From: Cristatella mucedo
Taxonomy: Eukaryota > Bryozoa > Phylactolaemata > Cristatellidae
NCBI GenBank assembly: GCA_009760855.2
Contig: WPIO01000073.1
Location: 1,101,001 to 1,165,000, forward strand
DNA: 64,000 bases
Reading direction: 5' to 3'
The translations under genes and the position numbers were made by a program. This document shows positions 35,806 through 46,911 of the stretch, one piece after another; position 1 is the first letter of the stretch, and every line of letters starts with the position of its first letter. The notes under the pieces are model-generated. The model made no database searches. It saw only the letters and a program-made list of their open reading frames with translations, and had not been told where the DNA came from.

Positions 35806-37576
35806 ATGCAGTTTGGAGAATCACTTGAGAGCACCGAAGCGCCTGTGAAAGAAGAATGGGAGATCCGACAGGATTCAAAAATTGTGCCTCGCTTCAAACA
35901 GGCGAAGTTAGAAGCAGAAGCTCAGAAAAGTTGGGATCTTTTCTACAAGAGAAACTCGACCAAATTTTATAAAGATAGGCACTGGACTACGAGGGAGTTC
36001 GGCGAGCTGCTGCACGTAAGTTGTGTTCCCGTAAAGTGGCGGTGGCTGCACTTTGCTGGTCTATTTGCTGGTCTGATTGCCTAAGGGCCGAGTTCTGTTA
36101 GACTCTGTGGTTAGTTTAAATATTATTAAAGAAGCTGGGATATTTAAATCATCGGCAAAATGTAATGCACGTGCCCTGAAAGAACCTACTTTAGAGTTGA
36201 TTATGGTTTCACGCCAGAGCGCAACATGCCATAGAAGCAGATTTGTCGTTTCGGCATTATCCTAGGAGTTTGGCGTTAGCTCGACCAAAGATTTAGAGGC
36301 AAGCCTCTCAATAGACTCGACTGTATGTGCATGAAGTCCCGATTCTGCGAAAGGTTGTGGGAAATAATCGCAAGATTTGCATTTCTGTATAGAATGAGAA
36401 AGTAGAATTGATGCGTTCGTTCTGAGCACCGATATACTCTACTTAGCAATAATTGATGAGTCCAAGCCAAGGAACAGCTTGAGGAAAATGCCGGAAGAAC
36501 TTAACGAGATAATAAATGGGTTCCGGGGGCGTGCCTGGGACTGCCGAGCTGGCTTTCAACCCTATCATTCTACTCCCTGATATAAAGTAGCGCCACCCTG
36601 TTGAGCGCACTTTGGTGGCTGCGCACCTGCATCGAAGCATCGTGGCCTGTCATCCTTCGGCACTCTTCTATAGCTTTAAAAAATGGGCCTTTAGCGTTTG
36701 CCGCTGTTACAGGATTGGTGAAGTTGCATAGTGACGGGGAGTTTCAAAGTCGTGGGCTGGGAGGCCGGGTTGGCGCCGCGAGGCCGGCTCTTTAAGCTGC
36801 GTTCAAAGCCCGAAACTGCGTGCGGTCGAGGTACCCAGAGGTGGAGCAACGATTTTCATTGAGGGGATGGGTCAAGACCTGCAGGATTTGTATGTAGGGG
36901 TATGGGGCAAAAGATTTTCTTGCAGGAAACCAGACCCACAAGTAATGACTAAGTTATTCTGCACATCGTTGCGTTTATTTTACACTAACTCAGCATATAG
37001 TTATCGAGTGGAACTAGGATATAATTTTGTTGCTGGTTATGGTGGTGGCCCCCACCCCTCAGGAATAGGGGGCGGCACAGGTCGGTTCCCACTATGGGGA
37101 TGGTGTAAATGCCCCCTGGCTCTGCCAGTGGAGATACCGCTAGCACTTATAGCGACTTCCAAATGTAAAAATACCTAGGCAAGGATTGCTATTTTTGACG
37201 ATAAGAATATCTCGTATGATATGCCTTTAGCAATCTAGTTATCGCACTATGTGTCAGCTTAAATATCCTCAAAAGTCTTCAGCAGCTAGTTCATTATTTT
37301 GTGTTTCAAACTGGTAAATGCCACGAAGGCTCTTCTGCTGTCTGCTCTTTAGTTTGTTTGGTGCATGAATGTGGTTGCACTTTTGCAACCTTTTGTTTGG
37401 TCCTTTTACCAGTTCAGTGTGGAATGTGTAAGCTTGCGATTCCTTTCACACTCAGACCCCAGTAAGTGTCAGTAACGTGTGTGTGTGTGTGTGTGTGTGT
37501 GTGCATGCGTGTGTGTCAAGCAAATGTATGCGTTCGCACGTGTGCACGTATGTGTGTATGTGGATGTGCATATTTT

Positions 37577-37625
<49 letters not shown>

Positions 37626-39525
37626 ATGCGTGTGTGTCAAGCAAATGTATACGTTCGCACGTGTGCACGTATGTGTGTATGTGGATGTGCATATTTTGGT
37701 GTGTGTGTGTGTGTGTGTGTGTGTGCACATGCACATGCACATGCACGAACGTGTGTGCACATGCACTCGTGGGCAAGCATGTGAGCATGCACACTTGTAT
37801 GTCTGTGTTGTTACGAGCTTCCAGCCTCTGTATTCTGTCTTAAATGCTGCTTATGTGCAGAGCAGTCGTGTATTAAAATTTGAGTTTCATCTGCCTAGCT
37901 TTCCAAGCCATATGATAGACATCGTGGATGTACAGTTAGTTTTAAAAGTTTGATCTACAAAATGGCTGGCTAATACTGGGACGTGGCATTAGCAGAGTGA
38001 CTGTAGCTGCTCTGCAGTGATGCGTTTTGTTCGTGAAATATTGCTCATTTGATGTCCATTGTAGGGTAAGCACACAGTACTAGAGACCGGATGTGGAGTC
38101 GGAAATTTCGCTTTCCCGCTGCTTGAAGAGAATAGGGATCTCCATTTCTATTGCTGTGACTTTTCGGCCAGAGCCATTGAATACGTGAAGGCAAGCTTTG
38201 TGCCACTGCCGCCGCCGGTGGGCTTGCATTTTGACCTGCCGCTAAGCGCTGGTGCTACGGGATAGAGATGACGAGGTCGTGAAACCTGATGAGAGGTTGT
38301 AAGAGCTCAACGACTCTTGCTGCTGGCAAGCTCTGCGTTGATGGTCGAACACCATTTTACTGAGATGCCGAGTTTCCTATGACCCTAGTTGGCTCAATAA
38401 AACTTAGCCATATGTGCAGCTGTAGCAAGATTGGCTCGCTGTGTGTGTTTTTGCAATCGCTTGCATGTCTGTAAACGTATTTGATTGTTACTGACAAAGA
38501 AACGTTTTTAAATTTTTCAGGCCAACCCTGCGTATGATATCGACAAATGTCACGCCTTTCAATGTGACCTCACAAAGGACGACTTGCTGACCTTCGTTCC
38601 AGCAGAGGGTGTGGATTTTGCCACCATGATCTTTGTGCTCTCAGCCATTCATCCTGATAAGATGAGGGTAGCACTCGGCAATGTTTGTAAGGTAGGCGGG
38701 TTTTGTGCCTCCGCACATTATCCATTGCTTCTGTCATACTTATCGCTCCGCACTCCCCCTCTCTGAGTAGTGCAATAGGTGCGTATTGGTATTTGTCTTA
38801 CCTCGTATTATCGTCTTTAAAAACTGCCAATGTGTTCATTTTGAATCACACAAAGGCTTATTGGCAAAGCACAATTTTCTGGGCTAGCCATCCCCTCGTC
38901 GGCAAGCAGCACATTTTACGGCCCGATACCGGCGTACGCCGTGGCTGGCTGCTGGTGGCCATCTTGGGCTTGCTGCTGCAAACACTTTGCTAACCAAGGC
39001 AAGCCAATGGAGCTGTTGGCTGCGAGGTTTCCTTCCGAAGACCCTGCACAGTCAGCAGTTGTTATAGGCAGCAGCTGTGACAAGGCTGTCTGCTGAACTG
39101 CAAACCGGGTTTTGTATCCACCTACGATGTTCTGTAGGCACTTAAACCTGGCGGTGCACTTCTGCTCCGTGACTACGGGCTTGGCGACCATGCGATGAAG
39201 AGGTTTGCACCAGGCAGCAAGCTCGCAGATAACTTGTACGTTCGGCAGGACAACACGCGAGCCTATTACTTTTCCAAAGGTTCGTATGGTGCTGCTCGCT
39301 TTGAAGCTTAGCCAATGGATGCCGATCTCGCCTCATCGCTTTCAATAAGAACGTGTTCCTTCTTTTGCTGTAGAGTGCCTCGCTCAGGTGGCTGCCGATG
39401 CTGGTTTCGTGATAGCCGAGTGTGCCTACGTGCACAGGAGAACCGTTAACCAAAAAGAAGGCATAGACGTCGCCCGCGTTTTCATCCAGGGCAAATTCAC
39501 GAAGCCTACGCTGGCCTCCACATAG
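35806..39525 (+). CDS. METTL6: METTL6-like tRNA N3-methylcytidine methyltransferase, 5 exons
   Basis: Exons are 35806-36015, 38065-38190, 38521-38691, 39138-39279 and 39374-39525, all in phase, giving about 266 aa (human METTL6 is slightly longer). Exon 1 holds the family hallmarks [15 protein letters not shown] and [11 protein letters not shown]-binding motif I (LETGCGVGN, residues ~76-84) and the acidic CDFSARAIE loop are on exon 2, [10 protein letters not shown] and [11 protein letters not shown] on exon 3, [12 protein letters not shown] at the end of exon 4, and the [19 protein letters not shown] tail on exon 5. Known of METTL6: it makes m3C32 in tRNA-Ser together with seryl-tRNA synthetase. 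The exon 1 motifs fit METTL6 rather than METTL2/8. Relative to human METTL6 about eight residues are missing between exons 1 and 2. Intron 2 starts with GC. Confidence 0.9.
36867..37150 (+). other. Intronic sequence without recognised gene
   Basis: This part of METTL6-like intron 1 (36016-38064) is open in one frame over about 100 codons, but the translation has no family resemblance and no splice sites in phase with the neighbouring exons. I treat it as non-coding. Confidence 0.4.
37476..37745. repeat. (GT)n array with internal 121-bp direct duplication
   Basis: GT runs alternate with a mixed core (GCATGCGTGTGTGTCAAGC onward through CATATTTTGGTG) that occurs twice with a 121-bp offset (37503 and 37624). 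The two copies differ at very few positions. It lies in METTL6-like intron 1, and the ORFs read through it are dinucleotide artefacts. Confidence 0.95.
38191..38520 (+). other. METTL6: GC-AG intron of the METTL6-like gene
   Basis: The conserved reading (AIEYVK then ANPAYD) requires a junction of AAG|GCAAGC at 38190/38191 and TTTTTCAG at 38520. The donor is a close fit to the strong consensus seen at GC-AG introns. The nearest GT alternative (38218) would add nine residues, ASFVPLPPP, that the family lacks. Confidence 0.75.
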
Positions 39526-39667
39526 CCGTTATAGTATGACTCGCTGCTGCTGGGCCTTCGTCGGCCGCAGTTCCGAGCGCTGCAACTGGGCTTCTCAAGT
39601 GCTTCTCTGGCTTTGGTGGAACTCGCTGCGGCTGTTGCCAGGCGATCTCGCTGTGCTGAGGGGCTAA

Positions 39668-40770
39668 TATTTATTTAATAATAATAATAATAATAATAAT
39701 AATTCACTCGATAAAGCGCCCTCAGAGAACTTAATCTCTCTCTAGGTGCTTTACATTTGCTGTAAAGTGAAATGCAATTGAATGGTAAGTAAAATCATGC
39801 TTGAAAAACAAACGAAATGAATAATATGGTTAGGGGTGACATGCACAGTGTCAGCATGCAAATGTGGTTAGTGGCAGCATGCACAGTGTCAGCATGCATA
39901 AGCACATCAAGGACGAATCACAGGGACCCACTAAATGCTGTCCTAAATAGGTGTGTTTTTAAGTTCTTTTTAAGTGTGGTCAGGTCAGTGGATGTTCTGA
40001 CGCAGGTCGGGAGGGAGTTCCAGGCTTTGGGAGCATACGAACTAAATGCACGGTCTCCAAAGGATTTAAGGTTTGTACGAGGTATTTGTAGACTGTTGGA
40101 TTCCGAAAAGCGGGTGGTACGATGCTTGGCCTGATGAGGTAGTATATCTGACAGATAGGCTGGAGCCATAGAATGAAGGGACCGAAAAGTGAGCGACAAA
40201 ACCTTGAAGTCAATCCGTTGCTTGACTGGTAGCCAGTGCAGGTCGGCGAGAAGTGGAGTAGTGTGGCAACTGCGATGCTCACGGCAGACAAGTCTAGCTG
40301 CCGAGTTTTGCACCAGCTGCAATCGCCTGATCGCACATGCTGGTAGGCCAGTAAGCAGTGAGTTGCAGAAGTCGAGACGGGATGTCACGAATGCATGGAC
40401 CAACTTAGATGTGGTATCTTTATCTAAACACGCCCGACTTTTAGCAATGCTATGTATCTGAAAGTAGGCAGACTTGACTGTGGAGCTGATGCGGTCGTCT
40501 AACGAAAGGTCACTTTGGAACATGACACCTAGATTTCGTGCTGATTCAACTGGAGATATGCTGGCAGATCCAATTTTTAGAGTCAGCCCGTCCAATCTCT
40601 GGATCACACTGGGTTTGCCCATAACTAGTAAGTTAGTTTTATCATCGTTAAGTTTTAGAAAATTCGCTGCCATCCATGTGTGGATGTCATCAATGCATGC
40701 AGCTAGTGAGTTGAGAGAATTTGAGGTGCTCGAAGGCTGGGAGGAATCAAAGCAAAGGTCCAATAATTTA
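39668..40770 (-). mobile_element. LINE family 1, best preserved 3' half
   Basis: An open frame on the minus strand encodes the reverse transcriptase C-terminal half: WMAANFLKLNDDKTNLLVMG, NLGVMFQSDLSLDDRISS, SRLDFCNSLLTGLPACAIRR, LHWLPVKQRIDFKVLSLTFR, GDRAFSSYAPKAWNSLPTCV and a stop at about 39918. The 3' UTR ends with the family tail and (ATT)n at 39679. It is truncated 5' of WMAANF, so YADD and the endonuclease are absent. It serves as the reference for the other family 1 fragments. Confidence 0.9.
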
Positions 40771-41320
40771 TTTCTGCTGCTGACGCCTGGCTTGAGATTT
40801 ATGGAGCAAAGCTGGATGCACTCAACCAAGCACGTTAGACTTTGATAGTGCTTGTGTATTTTACACATCCACCTTTTTTTGGGAAGTGGGTAGCTATTTC
40901 CAGAAGAAGTGAGCTGCTGCAGCCAGTCTATGCCTTTGTGTGTATGTATAATATAATTCATTTGTATATACTTGTTACCCAGTTTGCTTCGAGATGGATG
41001 GTGTCGTTACTGCTTTCTCATTCAACATTAAGCAGATCCCAAGAATGTGAAATTCCCTCAAGTTACATTTATATTGCAATGCAGAAATGCTTGAAAAAAA
41101 GAAGACACTATCGTGTCATCAGGAGTTAAAACCACGACCTCCCATATTGCACGTCACTACTTAGGTATGGTAGTTCTGATCTCGCTCACCTTCAAGGCTC
41201 TGAATTATTACCCTGAAGGCTGGTAAATTAGACCCGAAACTGCTTTGGAGGTGCTGTGAAACTAATTCGTTTTGAAATGAAAGCAAGTTTCTAGTGTCTC
41301 TAATAAAACAATTATATCAG
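40771..41320. other. No gene recognised
   Basis: The frame antisense to 40770-40961 extends the LINE ORF without family similarity. Nothing else identified. Confidence 0.4.
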
Positions 41321-41324
41321 CTAA

Positions 41325-41385
41325 TGCAAACGTAAAGTGCCTAGAAAGAGATAAAGCTCTCTAAGTGTACTATATAAGTTTAATA
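41325..41385 (+). mobile_element. LINE tail fragment
   Basis: CGTAAAGTGCCTAGAAAGAG, AAGCTCTCTAAGTGTACTAT and a short AAT end: the 3' terminal 60 bp of a family 1-type LINE only. Confidence 0.65.
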
Positions 41386-41389
41386 ATAT

Positions 41390-42345
41390 GATTGTTAACG
41401 TCACGTGCCTTTCATTTCTATGCCGATGGAACCCAGCTCTCGAAATCGTCTCAGCGGCTTCCGCCAGAGTAATCCACTGTCGCTATACAGCAGACCCAAC
41501 ACTTTGTATATTTTCCTCCTTATGCGGCTCATTTAATTCTCTTGCAGCCATCACCGACGACGTTCGCATTTGTTTGGCTACTAACTTTCTCAACTTGACG
41601 ATGATAAGACTAACCCGAGGGTTGTAGGCAAAGTTAGTGTTAGACGAAATTTGGAAGACCTAGCTATCGATGTTCGTCTAGCATTGCTCGAGTGACGTCG
41701 GAACATAAAAAGGATGTACAATTTTAAAAAACGACTTGTCATTAAATGTAGCATATTTCTTCTACTGTCAAATCGGCATACTTTCAGCTAAGGAACAATG
41801 CCAAACTAGGTCATCCGTTTCTGGCATTGCATTTCGCCTACTGCAATTGCTTTTAAGGTCCCCTGGCCAGCGATCTGAATTGGGTGCTGCTAATGTAAAA
41901 CTCGACCGCTCGTTTGGTCTGTAGTCAGCGGCATAGCTGCCGCATTACACTACTTCTGTCGGAGCATCGCCGGCTCCTTATTAAGCATCGAATCACTATC
42001 AATATCATCTCTCTGGTCAATATGTCGTGATGGCGAACTAGGTAAGGCAGTTGTTTTTCACAACGTCGGTCCCGATGTCGTGGGTTCTAATCCTGCGATG
42101 GGCAATCCTTTTATCGATACTGCAAGCGGTGGTGATAGCCTTAAAGGCTCTTCTGTCGCTATATAAAAGAGGCTGTTAAATCAACTAGTATTTATGTCAC
42201 TTCACTCGCTTCCACCAACCTGCGTATCCCACCTCCTCTATCTCCAGTGTGCTCTTGTACCACCTGCTCTTCGGCTTCCAGCCGTCGGACCTATCCTTAC
42301 ACTAAATTGAAATATTTCGGTAATCGAGCCATCAGCAAGAATGCA
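41390..42345 (+). mobile_element. Decayed LINE (family 3) split by a SINE-B
   Basis: Frames give FHFYADGTQLS (YADD region), LATNFLNL-like, HYTTSVG-like and, after the SINE at 42027-42192, CTKLKYFGNRAIS-like C-terminal blocks. Several frameshifts. Confidence 0.6.
42027..42192 (+). mobile_element. SINE-B inserted in a LINE, 6-bp target duplication
   Basis: The element runs GTGATGGCGAACTAGGTAAG to a short AGTATT tail, flanked by TATGTC on both sides (42021-42026, 42193-42198). Confidence 0.85.
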
Positions 42346-42589
42346 AAATAAATCTGGAACGTACTATCGGCTACAGTCACTATACATGCAATACTTTCGT
42401 CAACAAGTCTCAGCTAAAGACTCAACCGCTCCCCTCAGCTTTCCTTTGGTCTCAGCGAATACGTCTTTTGTGTTCCTGTGTGTTTTGTATGCTCACCTGT
42501 TTCCGATTACTGGCTTGAGGTTTCACTGACCTTTGGCCATTAGTGCCTTGATATTGGCTTCAGCATACTGATTTAAGCTTGACACTCGT

Positions 42590-43042
42590 TTTGTATTTAG
42601 GCCAAGCATCGTATCACCCGCTTTTTGGAATCCAACAGTCTACAAATACCCCGTACAAACCTGAATCCTTTGGAGACCGTGCATTTAGTTCGTATGGTCC
42701 CAAAGCTTGGAACTCCCTCCCGACTTGCGTCAGAACATCCCCTGACCTGACCACATTAAAAAAGAACTTGAAACCCCCCCCCCGTTTAGGACAGCATTTA
42801 GTGGGTCCCTGTGATTCGTCCTTCATGGGGTTCTGCGTGCTGACACTGTGCATGCTGCCACTAACCACATTTTCATGCTGACCCTGTGCATGTCACCTCT
42901 AACCATGTTATTCATGTTGTTTATCAAGCATGATATTACTCACCATTCAATTGCATTTCTCTTTGCAGCAAATGTAAAGCGCCTAGAAAGAGATTGAGTT
43001 CTCTGAGGGCGCTTTATCAAGTGCATTATTATTATTATTTTT
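42590..43042 (+). mobile_element. LINE family 1 3' end
   Basis: GDRAFSSYGPKAWNSLPTCV, RTSPDLTTLKKNLK, then a poly-C expansion near 42775, the 3' UTR, the tail GTAAAGCGCCTAGAAAGAGA and TCAAGTGCATTATT. Very similar to the 39.7 and 13.2 kb copies. Confidence 0.85.
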
Positions 43043-43064
43043 ATTTGCATACTTGTTGCCGTGT

Positions 43065-43190
43065 ATGTAACTAACCCTTGATAATTTATTCTCTTGCAGC
43101 GAGTTGTAAAACGTCTAGATAAAGACTGAATTCTCCTAGGGTGCGATACGAAAGGCCAATTATGATTCTACCTATTATTATTATTATTAG
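43065..43190 (+). mobile_element. Family 4 3' tail
   Basis: CTAACCCTTGATAA, CTCTTGCAGCGAGTTGTAAA, ACTGAATTCTCCTAGGGTGC and (ATT)n correspond to the reverse of the 19.61-19.71 kb tail. Confidence 0.6.
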
Positions 43191-43656
43191 CAATCTACTG
43201 GTACATTATTTGTAAACAGTCGAGTATTTTGGGGTATACTATAAATTAGCTGAGCCAAGCTCAAATAACAATTGGGTGTTATTTTTTTGCACTATTGGCC
43301 TTTCATTTTTTGAGAGCACTCATTTGGAGTGGTTTTTAATGTTCTAGATACACTAAAAACAGCTCTGTGCCTTTTGCAATCGTTATTCATACTGCTGATC
43401 TGTAGTTGATCGCAATGCAATCACAAACCAACGGCGCCACAATCCTTCTGTTGTATACTGCACGGTATGCTTCCATTAATTTTCTCAAAAACGCTCAACC
43501 TATTGCACAGCCTGGAAGACCTGAGACCAGAAATTTATATAAAGTGAGACCAGAATGCATGAACCAATTTGGATGCGGTGCGTCCCTGTCTGTCGGTGCA
43601 TGCTCGATTTTTTGCGATGTTACATATCAAGATGTAGGCCGATGGCGGATCTTATA

Positions 43657-44005
43657 AGGTTAACTGATTTAACAACCTCATTTATGTAGCGACAGAAGAG
43701 CCTTAACGGCTATCGCCACCGCTTGCACTGGACAATAAAGGATCGCCCGCTGTAAAAAAATCCTAGCTGATTAAACAGCCTCTTTTTGTATAGCGACAGA
43801 AGAGCCTTTACGGCTATCACCACCGCTTGCAGTGGCGATAAAGAATCGCCCTCTGCAGGAATCGAACCCATGACCTCGGGACCGAGGTCGTGAAAGCAAC
43901 CGCCTTACCTAGCGTGCCATCACGGCTCACTGTAGCACTCAAACGCACGACCCGGGTCGTGAAGAGCGAGCACTTGACCTCCCGGGCCAAGACCTAGGGG
44001 CATAT
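43657..44005 (-). mobile_element. SINE-B (outer), split by a second SINE-B
   Basis: The body lies at 43663-43749 (AGCGACAGAAGAGCCTTAAC) and the head at 43935-44000 (CGACCCGGGTCGTGAAGAGC). The two halves join cleanly once the inner element and one CTGTA duplicate are removed. Confidence 0.8.
43755..43929 (-). mobile_element. SINE-B (inner), 5-bp target duplication
   Basis: A 175-bp element flanked by CTGTA (43750-43754 and 43930-43934). It is nearly identical in order and sequence to the 6289-6474 copy and carries the inner hairpin GACCTCGGGACCGAGGTC. Confidence 0.85.
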
Positions 44006-45618
44006 GTAGTCGTCTAGTGAAAGGTTACTTTGTAGCAGGACAACCAGATTGCATACAAACGGGAACGGAGATGTTCTCACCGAGCCCATTTTGAGGGTAA
44101 GGTTTTCCAATTCCTGAATGTTCAATTTCCAAGTGTTTTTCGTTAAATGGCAGTATTAGCGGCAATCGAGAATGCATTAGAGCGATAGTAGCGATTCATT
44201 ATATGTATGCACACTCGTACCAAATAGTTGGGTTACTAAGAATCGGCGAAGCTCTAGTCACAGCCGGCTGAGGTTCGAAAGATTCGGCCAATTAGGTGGT
44301 GGGCCCGAGGAGCATGCAGATTGGACGAGGGGGCATAAGAATCAGCAACTTATATTTCCAAAGGCATGCAATTTCTTACTCGCTACGGTCAAATAACAAA
44401 TCAATTTGCTTTAAACTGGTCTGATCCGAGTCATTTTTCGTATTTGACGCTCAAAGGACTGAAATTTTTGATAAATTTTGCACGAAACTCCCCTTTACCG
44501 GTGGCCTGACATCTAACCCCAACTTTGTATCACTGCAAAAGGGTATCGTGCTCGCTGATGCGTCTACTGCTTCAATGAATGGCGTTTTTAAGTGTGCATA
44601 TTTATACTGCTATCTACGTGGCGACCACAGTTTTGACCTACATTTTTTTGTTAAGTGTTTATACATTACTCTCTGCCCTCTGTCCAGAACGCTGCGAAAT
44701 TAAGGGAGGAATCTGGGCTTTCGCTTCGATACGCACGTATAGCCACTCGGATGAAGTGGCTGGAATGAAGACCACCAAAGACGTCTCATCGATAAAAATT
44801 ATTAAATTCAAGCTGTCGGGCGCAGACAGAGAGCTCTCCTGAACTCTTGTGGCAGGCTGAGCCCAAGGTCTTAGAATGACCGCGCCCACGGCGTGTCTTC
44901 CTCCCGACGCGCTGGAGGTTTGCCGTTGAGTACCGTTTCCGTTTCGTGACGTCAGAATGTTCTTTGTGACGTCACAAGTCACTCCAACCTGCACCGTTAA
45001 GCCGAGTGAGTAAACCACCCGCTCCTTGCTAAACCCCAATCGTTACCAGCAATAGTAAGCCAAACAGAAGCTTTTGCTCGGCATCTCTAGTCGTCCTGAC
45101 TGTCGCCGTAACATAATTAATTTACTCGAGGTAACCCTGATAACTGCAGCTTAGCAGAGGTAGAAGTAGTAGCATAGCTGGTGTAGATTTAGCACCGAAG
45201 TAGACGGAGCTGCAATTATTTGTCCTCGTGAGTGGTCTAGTTTTTAGCATGCTGCCTGACATCGCTCACGCTGATGATTAGAGGCGGTGGGTTTGAGGCA
45301 CTTAAATTATCAGCTAATACAGAAGTTACCGTCTAGGAATTGAAGGCGAAGTTATCAGCCGGTACTGCCTGAGCCCGAATCAGCAAAGGCAAGAACTGCT
45401 GATCTCGTGGCGGTACAGATGCTGCACCTTTGTCAACGGGTTTACGTAAGTCCAGCGTAGAGCGAGGTTAATGCAGCTCTGCGTAAGGCTCCTGTGCTTG
45501 CTATGCCTGCTTGTAGGTTCGGGGTCTCGCTCCGAATACAGGACTGACTCATTGGATTTGAGTAGTGTTACAAGACCTCATTCTAAAAGGTTGAATACAA
45601 GCCCCAGACTAAAATATA
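44006..45618. other. No gene recognised; two CRE-like palindromes
   Basis: Overlapping ORFs on both strands at 44.58-45.04 kb have no domain. TGACGTCA occurs at 44947-44954 and 44967-44974, 20 bp apart. Confidence 0.4.
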
Positions 45619-46232
45619 CAGTCGGCCCGCAACTTAAGACGGTTCGACTTACGAAAATGTGGAGTTGCGAACTCGGCCGTGGTTCCGCAAAAAAATCGAA
45701 CATAAAAGTGTATCGAAGAAAACTTTAAAAATCCGCGCGCGATCAGTAGATTTGACAATGCAGCAAACTATTGGGAGGAAACGATGTCTTCAGCTTTGCA
45801 TTGTGGGTATTTAGGCTCTCTCTTGCTTGCGTGACTTGCTAGAGGTAAGTGTTCAGAGTTTTCTCGTGCGTTCTCGTGTTTAAAGGGTCTCGAGGGCTTA
45901 GAAGAAGAGGTAGTTGATGATCCTCCGGCACGATCGTCCCAACTTCTTCCTCTTCATCCTCCCCAAATAGTCCTCAATGTACGGTACTACAACTACCAGC
46001 TTTTTTCTGCCCAAAAATTCTCCACATTGTGGTATGTAAAAATAATCTTATTTACTTGCTCTTATTTATTTCCTATTTTTTATGTATTTGCAAGTAAAAT
46101 TCTAGTCGTTTACCTCCCTGTCTTCGTCAGACGTATCGTAGTAGAATCATCATATACCATTCTTGACCTACGAAAATTTGACTTACTACAGGTTTTCCTG
46201 TCCCTATCTATTTCGTAAGTCGGGGCTAACTG
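45619..46232 (+). mobile_element. Tigger/pogo-like miniature transposon
   Basis: About 614 bp between CAGTCGGCCC and GGGCTAACTG ends (inverted; the inner part GACTTACGAAA is shared by both ends), with TA immediately left. Terminal repeats of the CAGT..CGACTTACGA type are typical of Tigger-like Tc1/mariner relatives. No transposase frame. The right-hand TA is not preserved. Confidence 0.55.
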
Positions 46233-46911
46233 AAAATAGTAGCTAAAACACACATTTGAACGATGCTAGAACCAAAAAACCGGCGAATACTCTACTCTAT
46301 ATCAAATTCCAAAAGCCATAGGCCACCGCGATTCACCATATGCAAACTCGTGCGATACTGGCGCCTATTGAATGGCGGGATACATCTGGAACAAGCTTAC
46401 CCTGCCTCTGCCCTGCCTCTCCTCTTGTGAGACTCTGCCCGCCTGCGAGTCTGCTAGCTCAAGATTGAAAAGTTAATGAGAAAAAATTAAATAATAATAG
46501 TAACAATAGATTTTCAAAGCCTTTTGGAGATTGTAGCTCTAGTCGCCGTTTAAGCTTACCCTTGCAAACGCTTTTCCACTGATAATCGGATGATGTATCA
46601 TTTAAGTTAAGCGGTCGTTTTCAGCCCACGTCGATTCGTCAATCCAAATATGGTTTTAAGCATTTTAGACAAGTGGAGGAACAAATCCAATAAATTATGG
46701 CTGTATAGATGGATTTTCGCAGCTGTAGGGTTGGTCCAATGCTGGAATAGCTCTGGAATCAAGTAAACCCTATCGATAGATTCTTGATCGATGCAATAGT
46801 GTATAGGAAGAAAGGAGCCGGTCTTTTTATGCCTGTGCGGACGCAAGTTAACCGCTCTTCCTTCCTTTCAGCATCCACCCTTCAGCTCAGCTATCTCTTT
46901 CTACTTCCACA
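46233..46911. other. Upstream flank of the SKICH-type gene
   Basis: AT-rich. It ends in a pyrimidine-rich stretch (about 46855-46910) before the ATG, which could be 5' UTR or contain an acceptor from a non-coding first exon. Confidence 0.35.

Noticed and set aside
37452-37953. Long ORFs of Cys/Val, His/Thr repeats
   Set aside because: They are dinucleotide repeats read in both strands and several frames; no gene signal.
44579-45039. Overlapping ORFs on both strands as a gene
   Set aside because: No domain, no splice context, and neither frame is favoured by composition.
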